Positions 23,245-35,160 of a stretch of DNA of 64,000 nt are shown here, piece after piece. Origin of the DNA: Diphasiastrum complanatum (Eukaryota; Streptophyta; Lycopodiopsida; Lycopodiales; Lycopodiaceae). Under the pieces are notes generated by a model. The model searched no databases, had not been told where the DNA came from, and worked only from the letters and a program-made list of their open reading frames with translations. The stretch is from the NCBI GenBank assembly GCA_029204225.1, contig CM055099.1, positions 62,271,374 through 62,335,373 on the forward strand, given 5' to 3'. Each line of letters starts with the position of its first letter. Within the stretch, counting starts at the first letter, position 1. The position numbers and the translations under genes were made by a program.

Positions 23245-26025
23245 TGATCTACAACCAAAACCTATAGCTCTAAGGGCGAATTTCTAGCATAAAATCTTTC
23301 TTTTCTTGTTGTTTCCATGGGTGGAGCTAGGGTGCGATCCTTTAATGTATCAAATGACATGTGAAGAGAAGATTTTCTTGAAAAGATTTGGTTGACATGT
23401 AGGAAAATATTTTCTTAGTGTTAGAAGAAGTGATGTATAAAAGAATCCTTTTTGATAATGAAAAGTGTGTGTGCCTAGTTTTTTGCATGATAGTGAGTCT
23501 TGCAATTGCTTTTGACTTTCTTCTTTGTGTGATTGTAAAACGTGATTTATCATTTCCAAGCTTTTTGATATAATATAGACTATGAGTGTTTTTATTTACA
23601 ACCTAAACCTTAGGATATGTCAAAAAGGAATAATCAATTTTTACTAAGAAGAGAAGTCTACACCCACCGTAATGTAGTTTTAAGGGGAAGAAGTCAAAAC
23701 AATCGAGGAGAGCTTGGAAGCTCACTGAAGTCTAAGGAAAACTTGCAAAACTTCAAGCGTATGATTGGAATTTTGCCTTTGATTCAAGACGGTTCCATAT
23801 TAGCTCCACGGATACATGGTTTTGAGGTCCTCTTTGATATTTGGATGTGAAGATCTCTGACAGGCCATGAGTTCTAGATCATGTGCCTTATAGAGGAGAG
23901 ACAAAGTGTTTGAGAGTAATCAAGTCAATTTCTACTAGCTTTGAGCTTTGTCACAAGACATTAGTGGCTTCTAGGCAAGAAGACAAATGAATTTGGATCC
24001 TTGCATGGATGTTAAAAAATGCACGCGACATTGATATAGACTAATGTTGATGTTGGTGATTAGAAACAAAATGTTGCTACATGATCTGTAAACAGGCGAA
24101 TCAAATTTCAAGACACAAAAGTTGCAACTCTACAATGGTGAGGCATGTGGTGAATTTGCTTGCCATTGAACAAAAAAGGGATTTGGAGCTTTAGATAGTC
24201 TGCACGGAGTGATTGCAAGCATTATACACAATCTCGTTCTCAAAAGGGACAACAAACTCAATGAGTCTATATAAAAGCAACAAGGCTATTCAAAGACACT
24301 TTGCAAGTTTATGTGATAATTATATGGAATAGTTCTTCCATCCGTTGAGGAGGAGCTTAGAGGATAATTGTGGAAGTGTTGAGTCTTCCCATTTTAAAAA
24401 AAAACACATGAGTTGAGTGTTTTACATGTAGTCAACAATAGACTACAACTGCATTTAAGATTCTATAACATCTCTTTAGTATGAAGTAATGATGTCTCTC
24501 TACTATGCAGTAACACATTTCTCTTTCTCTATGTGTGTGATGTAGCATTAGTTTTGGTAATGTTGTGAAGTGTGACTTGAGGCTTTGAGTTGCAAAACTC
24601 GTTGGTGGATTGCTTCTACACATCTCAGATAGTGTTGGGCTACATTAGCTTGCTCTTCAAATTCCAATCCAAAGTGCCAAGTCGAATTCGTGAAAAATCA
24701 CTTTTTAACAACTCATAAATATAACTATCAGAAAGCTCTTTAATGGAATCACTGATAAGAAAATGCTCATTGACGTTATCGCTTGATTGGAAAGAATCCA
24801 TATTTCCTCAAACTTCATGGTGCAACTTATTGTTTATTATTGCCGTTGAGTTCTTATTTCAGCCTTTATTTGCAAAGGCATCTATAGGCTCTTTAAGTCA
24901 CCAAACATTAGGTTTTCCCTAACTTTTAGCATGGCTGATTAGAATCACATTTAAACTCCTACAAGTATTCAATTATTGAGCATTGTCTATATTAGATATA
25001 AAGAGCTGACATTTAACTCAACTATGTTGAATATAAGGATGGCAATTGATCCAAATGACTTGTTGATAACCTGAATTATATTATGCTCACTTTTACTATT
25101 TCAAACCCACACAAAAATGTTAAAACTGATTCAATAGTGTAAATATTAAACATGGCAGGAGTTAAATCTCAAAGATGATGTGATTCTTCTTCATTCATTG
25201 AAAAGGAAATGCCTTAAAACTCTACCAGTATACAAATTGAGGATAATGTGAATGAACCACTCTAACAAAAGAGATTTGCAAACATGACCCAAAAATAATC
25301 ATTGTAATTGCTATTTTTCATGCAAGAAAGTTACCAACTTCAAGCATTAACGTATAGAAATGCCTATGGGCCTTTTGAACAATTTGTGTCACAGATTTAA
25401 GGTTTTCCAAGGGGTAATCGTCAAATGTATTGAACTATTCGGATGATCAAGTGCATCAAATTTTTTGAGTTGACACCAATTAATTGAAAGCATCATAAGC
25501 TATCATGAATTGTAGAAGAACAACAAATTTTGGGCTAAGTGTTGAGTCTTATACTATTATCTGAGCTCAACATGTTGTGGTGGGACTTTTTTGCATATCA
25601 ATACGAATATTCACCTATTCCTACTCATATATTCCTAACTTTAATGAGGAAGCTGAGGAATTACAGATGCCATCATTTCAGAAATATCATCTAATTTACA
25701 TGCATAGTATACTATCTTTGGAGCTAATTACTTACATAAGATTGAACAAGAAGTTATAAAGCTCTCTAGTAGATGAGCGATTTGTATCCGGATTCCGGAC
25801 AACTCTTGGAAGCTACAGAAGCAGCAAATCAAGTAGTCAATATGCAAATGCAGATCCTATGCAACCAATTTGATAAGAGAAACAATCTTTTTTTTCCGAC
25901 ACATCACTTTTAAATGATTGCTTTGCTATTCAGGTGCTCTTGTTGTAGTTACAAGGTGGCATCATGAATTCCATCATCTAATTTGAAGTTTTTCTAGAGC
26001 AAGATCACATATATTGGAGGTGTGC
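23245..26025. other. No gene recognised (2.8 kb)
   Basis: AT-rich with short open frames (the largest, 23617-23850 plus, is basic and has no domain). This is the 3' flank of the minus-strand IBA57 gene, so the part near 26 kb may be its 3' UTR. No transposon domain is visible. Confidence 0.35.
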
Positions 26026-29000
26026 TTAAGCACTTGATATAGCCCTTTGCTCATCTTTGTGGCCCCATTCACTGGGCCACCACTTTGGCCTTACAACTTT
26101 CACATGTACAATTTCTGATGCATCCACAGTCAAATCATGTGCCTCTCTTTGAGATGCTTCAAGCCTCAAAAGGGCAAGGCCTCGACATCCTATGACGGTT
26201 GTGACAATGCCAACCTTCTTCCCAGATGTCTTGTCATGGATTTCAGCTCCAGGAGCAACTGCTTGTTGAACTTCTGCAATGTGGAAAATTGTGAGCAGCA
26301 GTATTGGGCCTTAACTACTCAACCCAAAAGCTAGCATCTCTTTAAATTTTCTTTTTTCATAACACAGTGTTTCTTCTGCTGCAGGTCTCAATTTTAATGG
26401 CATTGAAACATCATGACACGATAGTAGACCATATGCGAGGTTACAATATATTAACACCATTATTTAGTCAAAAAAGTCGATAAACTTTTCAGAATGTTAA
26501 TGTTGTAAGCCCGGTGATATCATGTCTTTAAATCACAATATAGTATCAAGCAACTCCAAGCAGGTTTCTAATAGTCATATTTCTAGTAATAGATGTTACC
26601 TGACTGATAAAAGGCATCACAGATCTTGCAGTTTTGCAAAAGACTAACAGACTTTTTCCCAGTAAGGGAAGTACAGGACTAGTTCTTTGAATGGATGAAA
26701 AACGGATGAGAACTTGTAAGTCCTTCACAGCTGTGATTTCAATGCCATCTCATATGATGCAAAAGAAATTGCTTCAAACAAATCAACTTACCTTCACCAT
26801 CATCTTTGACAAAATTTACTGGCATTATACGCTTACGAATAACACCACGATGATGTGTACGAGCCACTAGTTCTTGACCCATGTAGCAGCCTTTGTCAAA
26901 ACTGATAGCATTTACCCCAGCTAGATTGTACTCCAAAGGGATTGCTTCTCCTGTATGCCGAAATACTTTCCCATTTGATCAATACAAAAATCATCCCAAA
27001 AAGCATTTTACAGGAATGAATGATCTGAGAAATAACACATGTTTGACAAGTGTGCTATATCTATCTGGCAAAACGAAGAAGCCATTGAAAAGGTCCAATC
27101 TTTTAAAAGTTTTACCGCTTCGAATCTCTGTGGGGCCTTCAGGAACACCTTGCTCTAGTCTCCACAGCAAGTAGAATTCCTCATTGAGATCTTCATTTGC
27201 TTCCACTAGTGGTGCTGAACAGATTAAGCAGAATAACAGAGAAAATGTCAACCAAAAAACTAGCAACATGTCTAAGAACTAGCTAAACTTGAAAGAGCTG
27301 TGTACAATCAAATTTGAAACCCACTGCTAATATAAAATCATCAAAATATTGACTTAGCCCAAAGAACAACCACTTGATGTAACTTAGCCTCCATAACTAT
27401 AGGCAATGCATGCAAGAGACTTGTCTGAACCAGCAGTCACTGAGTTGTACAGTTACTGAACAGCCAATTCCTCATGGATGGAATTGAAAAGCCAATTTGG
27501 CCGTAACAAAAGTAAACAATGGCAGTGAGTGAAAATTTATATATATAGTCTTATGAGCAACAAATGCATGGTGATTGGGATTATCCGCCATCCATCAAGC
27601 ATTTAAATGTCAACATGTGTGAAAAGCCACATCACAGGGAAATCATTGGCCAAAAGTCAGGTGCCTACGGTTGACATTGGCAGGAAACACTCCTCTTGAA
27701 CCAAGATCTTGTAGTCGAGGATCTGTGTACCATCTCCACCCATCGGCTTCCCCCTCTGCAGCAGTGCAACCTGCAAGATCTCTGCTACCACCCCACCCAA
27801 TGCCACCAGTCCCCTCTCTCACTTCGGAAGTCGCTGACTCTTTGCCTCCAAAGCGCTGCCACACTGAAAGATCGTTTGAAACATTTCCAATATCCACCTT
27901 AGAGCGCAAACGATACCTGTTAAAGCCAGCCCATTTATAATATACCTTTGAAACGCAACAGGCACCACAAGACCATGTCCAAAGAAATCCCTACAGTGCA
28001 CAAATATCAGAAACAAAATCATAGCTTGAAGACGATTCGTCAGAAAATAGTCCTATGTCCAACTTGCATGCCCATAAATTAATCCCTGATCTGAAGGAGA
28101 ACTGACCTATCTAATCTAAATTTCTCAACCGTGGCCCCGTCCCTTGATGAAGTGCAGGGACACGCCAGCACACCACTCCCCCCCGCCCCCCTCTCCCCAA
28201 AAGAGACGAAGACTTCAAATCAAAATTATATCATGAAGCAAGATTCTTAACTTATGAATCTGACTAGTCTGTCAAAATTAGCTCCAATGTACCTCACTCT
28301 GTACGGATCCTTGTAGAAAGGAGCATTCCAATAGCCTTTATCAAAGATTGACATAGTTTGCCACATTGTTCAAATTCCTAAGCAACTCTAAATATAGATC
28401 ATCAAGCTAGTTTCCAAGATCCTCACTATATAACTCTTCTAGAAGATTAAAGACAGAACACAAGCTATTTTGAAATTCATGTAACACTTTCGTCACCTAT
28501 AGATTTAAAAATGGACTTCAACTATGGCATCTTTCGTACCTTTTCAGGTGATGGACGAGGTCGTCGGCAGATGCAGCATCAACATCAGCCCAAAGTACAG
28601 GCAATCCTTTACCATCTGAGCCAGGAATTGACCCCCTGCCATCCTGTTTGTCCACTGGATATACAGGCTTGTACAGGAACATGTCAAACAGAAACCTGCC
28701 CTGAGGACTCAGCAGTGCAGTGTAGATGGGAGGGTGGACCTGAGCTGGCTGGTTGGGAGTAGGCAGAGGGAGCCTGACTTGCTTTTCTTTATCAAAATTA
28801 CTTACATCATTGGTGGTCAATCCTTGTAGAAACTTGATCACGTCCTGCCCATCAAACCTAATAATGGCCCTGCTCTTGAGGTGGGTAGCATAAGGGCCCT
28901 GGTTTTCCAGTCTAGCTGTTAAACCAGAAGAAGAAGTCTCTTCATGGCTAGAATAATTTCCAGATCTTGAGTGGATATGCGCCATATCCCAGAAGCCAAT

Positions 29001-29114
29001 CGATCTCAATGAACACAGAAGCCAATGGCTGGTTTGCTCTAGTCTAGGGTTTGCATCCTTCGTGACAGAAGGCAGCCTTGAGGCCCAGATGGGCCTGGAA
29101 TGCCTCATAATCAT
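26026..29114 (-). CDS. IBA57: IBA57-like Fe-S cluster assembly protein, mitochondrial
   Basis: IBA57/YgfZ proteins are folate-binding relatives of the glycine-cleavage T-protein that help form mitochondrial 4Fe-4S clusters. I read five exons on the minus strand: 29114-28540, 27916-27669, 27214-27116, 26950-26792 and 26273-26026. All have GT-AG borders and phases sum to 1329 bases (442 residues plus TAA). Landmarks are [13 protein letters not shown] and LFDMFLYKP (exon 1), [17 protein letters not shown] (exon 2), [17 protein letters not shown] (exon 3), the family signature [18 protein letters not shown] (residues about 327-344, exon 4), and [15 protein letters not shown] and [11 protein letters not shown] (exon 5). 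The first 40 residues are Arg/Ser-rich with few acids, fitting a mitochondrial presequence; an ATG two codons later (29108) is an alternative start. No stop or frameshift is seen. Upstream lie short tandem repeats. Start and exon borders are inferred from sequence alone. Confidence 0.9.
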
Positions 29115-29159
29115 ATAATTCTATTTTATTTTTAAGCTGTAGATCAAAAGAATCAAAAG

Positions 29160-29262
29160 CTTTGCCTAATTCAGTCCCAATTCTCAAGCGTGAAATCCAA
29201 AGTACGAGAAGTTTGCTTAATTCAGTCCTAGTTCTCAAGCTTGAGATCCAAAAGTAAGACAA
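29160..29262. repeat. Two-copy ~52-bp tandem repeat
   Basis: The block TTGCCTAATTCAGTCCCAAT...TCCAAAGTA and the block TTGCTTAATTCAGTCCTAGT...TCCAAAAGTA follow each other with a few changes, just upstream of the IBA57 start. It probably lies in its 5' UTR or promoter. Confidence 0.7.
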
Positions 29263-29420
29263 GCATAGACCAACCCTAGGTCTCTGTAGCATATCAGCAT
29301 TTCAGAAGATAAAATAAAAGCTTCAAATCATGCAAATTCTCACTCAAATAGAATTTATCGTTGAATACATTGCATTGCTGGTAATAATCCTGAAAAGAAA
29401 ACTGTAGGTGCGGCTAAATG

Positions 29421-29720
29421 AGTTCATAATCCACCAAAATATATCATCCTCGTAGCATATCAAACTAATTTTTTTTGCCATAAATTTACTTCAGGCTGCT
29501 CCTAATCTACCGCCAGCATATATCATCTTCAAAAATTTTCAATCTGAAAGAATGAAAATCAATTTTTTTTGCCATCAATTCACTTCAGGCCAGTTCATAA
29601 TCCAAAACCCAACATACATCATCTTCATAATCTATGAATCTGAAAGAGAATCATTTTTTTGCCATCAATTCACTTCAGGCTAGTTCATAATCCAGAACCC
29701 AACATATATCATCTAATCAT
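29421..29720. repeat. Three-copy ~92-bp tandem repeat upstream of IBA57
   Basis: Units marked by T7-8 GCCATCAATTCACTTCAGG recur at 29477, 29571 and 29661 (spacings 94 and 90 bp), each followed by a TTCATAATCC...CATATATCATCT block. They lie about 300-600 bp upstream of the IBA57 ATG. Confidence 0.85.
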
Positions 29721-29865
29721 AGTCCTTATTTTCTCTGAAAAGTAGCTACAAACTGGGTGGGTCGCTTTACCTTATATAAGTTTGTTCCTAAATGTATATA
29801 TACATATATGTTGCAAGAAAAATGCAATGATCAACGTGCAGCTAGCGCTCTCCCCACCCCCTAGC

Positions 29866-29889
29866 CTCCTCTCCTCTCCTCTCCTCTCC
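29866..29889. repeat. CTCTC pentamer tract
   Basis: About five CTCTC/TCTCC units between IBA57 and LINE-B. A TATATAA-type box lies nearby at about 29775. Confidence 0.75.
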
Positions 29890-30020
29890 GATGCTCACAA
29901 AAATAGCAGCTCCGTTTTTCATTGGCTCATGGATATTTCTTTCCCTTTTATATGACACCTAGTACTCCTCAACACTAGGCTTGAACATAGGCCTAAACAC
30001 AATTATTTGATTGGGCGAGG

Positions 30021-32280
30021 ATGGCGGTAGAGAGCAACAGCGCTAGCGATGGCGATAGCGATGGCCACCTTTGTTCTTCTTTTCTAGCAACTGACTATGG
30101 AGAGTTCTCCCAGGATGTTGACATCGATGCGCAGGTGGTTTCATCCTCTCCCTCCGCTTCCAAGGGCATAGCCTTCATGCCTCTGCCTGGTCTTCCTGAT
30201 GTGGCCACGTCGTCAGTGCGAGGTGATGGTTTGTTACCCCTTTCCCTCGTGTGAGCTGTCTTGTCCGCTTTCCCCCTCTCATCTTTCTTCTCCCCTTTTT
30301 CTTTTTCCTTTCTCTTCTCTTCCTTCTTCTTCTCCTCTTCCTCCTTCCTCTTCCGTTCCTTCTGTTGCTCCTTATTGTCTTCCCCTTGTTGCTCCTGCGC
30401 TGCAGGCCCCACCTCTTGTTCTACTTCCTTCTTGCTACCCGCTTTCTCTTGTCAGATTTCCCCCTCTAGGCCCACCTGCTCCTCGGTTCTCTCCTTCTCA
30501 CGGCTCACCGATTTCCTACGCCTCTGTGGCTGCGCCGACTCATTGCTTCTCCACCTCCTTCTCCTCAACTGTCTCCTTCAACGGTTCAGTCGGCAGTTCC
30601 GGATCTACCCCCTCTACAACATGTTGTGGACAGCTCTTCTCTCAACAAGGACTTCCAGCCTCGGCAACGCCTTCAGCCTCAGCGGCTAGCTCGCACCCGG
30701 CCGGTCATCCACTTTGCGCCTCCTCCTCTTACACGAATTGCCAAGCAGGAAAGCAAGCTAAGGCGCAAAATAGGGCACCCTCCAGTGGTATCAGGCAGGA
30801 AGCGTGGCCGCCCTTCTCTTCGGTAGGTTCCTCCTTCTCACTACTGCATCCCGGAGGCCTTCAATCAGTTGTTGTTGCAGGCACAGAAACACCCTCCTAT
30901 GCACCCTGCGGTGTTACCTCTTCTGCAGCTGGCTGTTCAATTGGTAGGTTCGCTTTCTGAGCTGCAAACCGCTCTGTAGTTGCTTACTTTATGGGCAAAT
31001 CCCCTTTTGCGAAAAGTGTCAAACGCTTTGGAGTGAGTCATTGGGAGTGGCTAAACGCTAAGATTCTCTCCTCTCAAGCTCTGAGCAAAGGCTTCTTTTT
31101 GTTCAATTTTTCTTCTACACAGGAGGTCAACTTCGTCCTTGCCAATGGTCCTAATCTTTATGCAGGCAATCTGGTTTATGTCACCAGATACAGTGATGCA
31201 TTCACAATTCATGACTCCTCACAAATGGAAGTTCTGGTTTGGGTTGAGCTCCCTTTTTTCCTCCCAAGCTCTTGCCAACTTTGGATGTGGTTTTTCCTAG
31301 CCTCGGCAAAGTTCTGCTTATCCAGCCCCCTAAGCTCCATAATCCATCTCCTCATGTGCAAGCTTGTATTTTATGGAAGCTAGCTGATTCTCATGTGGAA
31401 CAGTTGCAGTTCCACTGCGATGGTCGTGTCTACTCTCAAACAATTATTTTTAAAGGGCTGCCAAATTCTTGTTATCGATGTCGTCGCCTTGGTCATGCAG
31501 TTGCTTCTTGCCCAGTTCCCCCTCGACGCCCTTTCCAGCACCCACTTGGGCAATCGGCTACTTCCTAGCTTGGCCGTCTTCTGCCCTTGTCAAAGGCCAC
31601 CCCTATGCTGCCCTCTACTGCTGCCTATGCCTGTTGCTCTCCGTCAGTCACCAATGCCAGTTTTGTCCAATCCGGCATCGCAGCTCAGCATTGAGGCCTT
31701 TCAACATCAAGATCACTCCTTGTTTATGTCGGCTGCACCCCTTCGGCATCAGAGCACTGCGGAGACTATGCCGCCTGTGCAACTATCGCATGAGACACCT
31801 CCTCTGACTGTTTCGTCCCCTGCTGATCAACCTCACAATCAGTTTTCTTCCTTGTCTTTGCCTTTGCCAACTTTGTCGGGTGCTACTGTCTCTACCTTAC
31901 CCCGACTTTGGGCGGATTATCCTCCGGAAGGGCTTTTCTCAGCCCTTCTAAGTAGTACTCCTGGACAGCCCCTGCTTCAGCAGGATATTGAGACTCTTCC
32001 ACCAACCTCAGATAACATCACCATTGATGGCATTCATGCCCCCCATCGTAAAGGGCCTCGTGCATCGGCGCCTTCTATTGCCTTGTTGTCAGTTGTTCCA
32101 GCCAGGATTTCCAAGAAACGACGTGCTTCTGGGAAGTCTAATCCTCAATCTTCCCCATGGCTCATTGATCTGAAGCGGGACATGTGTGCTAAGTTCCTTT
32201 CAACTCCTCCTGCTGATATAACTTCTCCTCATGTAGCCTCTATCTCTACTGGGGTTGCTTCTATGCCACTGGACGCATGA
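30021..32280 (+). pseudogene. LINE-B ORF1 (gag-like, zinc knuckle)
   Basis: ORF1 proteins of L1 elements bind element RNA. The N-terminal third is Ser/Pro-rich and contains SPISYASVAAP, a usual plant-L1 landmark (30530). From 30991 comes FGVSHWEWLNAKILSS, GFFLFNFSS, VLANGPNLYAGNLVYV, the DUF4283 domain. After a frame change near 31265, CYRCRRLGHAVASCP gives the CCHC knuckle (about 31478-31522). Another frame change near 31550 leads to the Ser/Pro-rich tail ending GVASMPLDA. The stop TGA overlaps the ORF2 start as ATGA (32277-32280). The pyrimidine-rich block 30255-30400 gives misleading Phe/Leu-rich frames. Confidence 0.85.
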
Positions 32281-34210
32281 ATATCTATTCCTGGAATGTG
32301 AGAGGTCGTCTGGCTAGAGTTATTGCATCTTATCCCCGCCGTAATGTTATCAATGGGTAGCAAGAGACTAAATTGCGAGAGTTCAATCAGCACTGCTTGA
32401 TCAAGAAATTTGCAGCCTCTTTCCATTATGTGGTGTCTCCGGCACACGGGACGCGTGGTGGGGTTCTTACCCTTGTCTCTCGCGACTGGCATGTGCTTTC
32501 TAGTTCCTTTGATCTAGCTGGTCGGTGGACTCTCCTCCAGGTCAGCAAACATGGTTTTGCTTTTTCTATCCTTGACTTCTATGCACCCACCTCCTCCCTG
32601 CTCCGCATTGACTTTTGGTATAACCTTCCTTCTATCCAGGATATCCGTCTGTGCTTGGGGACTTCAATATGTATATTGGCCCTTCTGATGTGTCGAAAAT
32701 AGGATAGATAATGTAATGCAAAAACTTCTTACTTCCAATGCATGACTACGCCTATCAAAAATTGAACAAAGCAGTAGTGATGAAAATCATGTTCAATCTT
32801 TAGCAATCTTTAGCAACTAACTTTGAAATCGCTATATACTAAGTGATTACGTAGCCAAACATAAAGTATTGAATTCTCAAACAATTTTTATCAGTTACAA
32901 AAGCAATACAAATATGCATGCATTATGACATATAGTGAACACAATAAGAAGATAGTATTTATTCAAAAAAACAAAATCAGATGCTAATGAGCGCAAAATA
33001 AAAGCAAATAGAAACCGCGCACTCTAAGTTGTCTCTAAGTAACTAAAGATAAGTCTGATAATAAGCAGCTCTGTTGATAAGTAGTAGCGTAATAGCAACT
33101 CTAAAATAAATCTCTAAAAGACTGACCTAGAATGCTCAAAAGAGTTCAAGCTTGAAAGCTTGATAGAGAGCTAACAACAATATTTTCTGATTGTGAATGA
33201 TCTGCTTGATAAGAGCGTAGGAAGCATTGAGTAATAACACTCAACTCCTTCACAACTCACAATGTTGATTTGTTGTTTCAAAACTTGAGAACTTTTGAAC
33301 TTAAGAAGAGATGTATGAGCAGCTGATTTATACTAAGTGATTAGGTCGTCAAATGTGATTGCCAGTTGGCTGGTGTCTGTTGGCATTCATCCAGTTCCTT
33401 CTCAAAAATTGATTGCTGATAAGAGGTGAAAATTTGTCGTAAATAGTCTGTCTGCATAAATGAACTAAAACTGTTATTGCAGAAATGAACTAAAACTGCC
33501 ACAAGGTGTCGCAAAAAGGCAACAGTGTCGGCTTTTTGGAAAAAACCTGAAAGTATCCTTAAATCTCATTTAGGGTAGCCCCACACTTCGCCGGAGTCAT
33601 TTCCTTAACATTTGAGACTCTTTGAAAAATGTGAATAAGGCGACTGCATATTAACTCGTAATTCCTGACAGGCGAAAAATGCAAAAAAGGCGACACTACA
33701 TTTCAACACGAGATTCTTGACAGGCGACAATGTCACGATTGTAGAGAGAGAAAATGCGACACTGTTGTCAAACTCTGTGTATCTCTGCAGACTATGTAAA
33801 AACACTTGTAAATCTACAGACTGTGTAAAGACATGGAAAAATCCGCAAAACTGGACAAATAATGGATGAGAATTAAAACCGATCAGTCGATTAGTAAGAA
33901 GGAGAATAATCCAACGTGATACTCCTTATTCGATTTCTACTTCTAAGTCTCTTGCCTGGTCTAGCTTCCAATCTTCTCATTCTCAAATCACTCCCTTCGC
34001 GACTTCACACATCACACTTGAACTAATTGCAGACCCGGTCCTTCCTTTTCATCGTCACGGCTTGATTGTTTTTATGTCTCTTCTTCTGCCTCTTGGCTCC
34101 GACTCCTTTCTATTGAGACACATAACTTTACTGCCCTTTCTGATCACAGCCCTATCCTGCCTAATTGTCATTTTCATCCTTTGCTTTCTGTTCCTTTTTT
34201 CTCTCCTTAC
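32277..34210 (+). pseudogene. LINE-B ORF2 endonuclease, interrupted
   Basis: Starts ATGAATATCTATTCCTGG (MNIYSWNVRG, the first endonuclease motif), then QETKLREFNQ, GGVLTLVSRDW, LDFYAPTSSLLR and, one frame over, LGDFNMYIGPSD, at which point the solo LTR intervenes (32691-33916). Beyond it, about 34045-34150 reads RLDCFYVSS and ALSDHSPI, the terminal Asp-His motif. The whole domain is thus present in two pieces with at least one frameshift. No RT follows because the element is cut at about 34258. Confidence 0.88.
32691..33916 (-). repeat. Solo LTR of copia family 1 inside LINE-B
   Basis: Inverted relative to the 17.5-22.9 kb element: the plus strand starts TGTCGAAA and ends ...AATCCAAC(G). It carries the same ATGACTACGCCTAT, GATTACGTAGCCAAAC and CGACTAATC-type blocks. 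Flanks are TGATG (32686-32690) and TGATA (33917-33921), a 4/5 match expected for a 5-bp target duplication. Removing the LTR and one flank rejoins the LINE endonuclease in frame. No internal domains are present, so it is a solo LTR. Confidence 0.88.
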
Positions 34211-34258
34211 GTCATGAATTCTCATGTGCCAATCTTAGCATTCAAACGTCTAATCCAC

Positions 34259-34331
34259 TACAGAATTGGATAAACAATGGATGAAGATTAAAACCGATTA
34301 GTCGATTGGTAAGAAGGAGAATAATCCAACA
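34259..34331 (-). repeat. First ~73 bp of a family 1 3' LTR
   Basis: On the minus strand the purine run AAGGGGGAG is followed by TGTTGGATTATTCTCC and the next ~60 bp of the LTR; the sequence then switches to LINE-B. This is the 3' LTR start of the mosaic element at 34.3-37.1 kb, truncated. Confidence 0.88.
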
Positions 34332-34410
34332 CTCCCCCTTAATCTGAATCCTTGAATGCCTTGACCTTCAAACTTAATTCCACACAAAATCTTATGTGTG
34401 ATTCCAAACT

Positions 34411-35160
34411 TCATGCTTTGGTAAAAATATCAGTTGTCATATCTTGTGTTCTACAATACTGTAATCTAACCTCTTCGTTGAGAACTTTGCTTTTGACGAA
34501 ATGATACTTCAGTTCAATGTGCTTACTCCTGGAATGAAATCTAGGGTTGGCTGATAACGCGATGGCACTTTGATTATCACAAAATAATGTCGTCAGAGCA
34601 TATTGATTCAGATCGATATCTGAGAGTAAGTTTCTCCACCAAATTGCTTTCTTTGCAGCTTGAGAGGCTGCAATATACTCTGACTCTGTGGAAGATAGAG
34701 CTATCAAAGATTGCTTGTGACTGTTCCAGAAAATTGAACCATTGTTGAGGAAGAATGTAAATTCGAAAGTGGATTTACGAGTGTCTACATCTCCTGCCCA
34801 ACTTGTATCTGTGAAAAACCACTAAGTAAATTGAGTTTGTCGTTGCTGACTGCTCCGTAACAAATGCAAAAGTCCATAGTAGCTCGAAGATATCTAATGA
34901 CTCTGATAAGAGCCTTCCAATGTGTTATACCAGGATTAGTCATAAACTGACTGAGAGAGTTGACTGCAAAAGCTATGTCTGGCCTAGTGCAGATCATGGC
35001 GTACATAAGAGATCCTATAATAGAATGGTAAGGATACTCAGGCATCTGCTGCTTCTCATGAATTGTTTGGGGACACTGGTCCTTTGACAATTTGAGTCCT
35101 AGTTCCATTGGTGAGAGAGCTAACTTGCTATTCATCAGATTATATTTGACTAACATGTTG
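34411..35160 (-). pseudogene. Copia family 1 RT C-terminus and RNase H
   Basis: Minus strand: LVKYNLMNSKLALSPMELGL, YHSIIGSLMYAMICTRPDI, SLSQFMTNPGITHWKALI, then SSTESEYIAASQAAKKAIWW, FCDNQSAIALSANPRFHS and MTTDIFTKA. It is closely related to 20.9-21.7 kb but retains the Gln codons that are TAG there. It has its own frame change near 34780-34800. At 35150-35160 it is fused without a gap to gag sequence, so integrase and most of RT are missing. Confidence 0.93.

Larger units (their letters stand above)
30021..34258 (+). mobile_element. LINE-B, L1-type non-LTR retrotransposon, 3'-truncated
   Basis: ORF1 has a DUF4283-type domain and a CCHC knuckle (30021-32280), and ORF2 starts with an endonuclease (32277 onward). 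The endonuclease is split by a solo LTR (32691-33916) and resumes at 33917. The element stops at about 34258, before any RT, where it meets the gypsy/copia mosaic. ORF order and knuckle type fit plant L1. Several frameshifts show it is dead. Confidence 0.88.

Noticed and set aside
26546-26728. A further IBA57 exon (open minus frame)
   Set aside because: It falls in intron 4. Joining 26792 directly to 26273 keeps phase and gives the expected family sequence on both sides.
30199-30960. A Pro/Ser/Leu-rich 253-codon frame as a host protein
   Set aside because: It lies in the pyrimidine-rich 5' part of LINE-B ORF1, overlaps other open frames, and is explained by composition and the LINE context.
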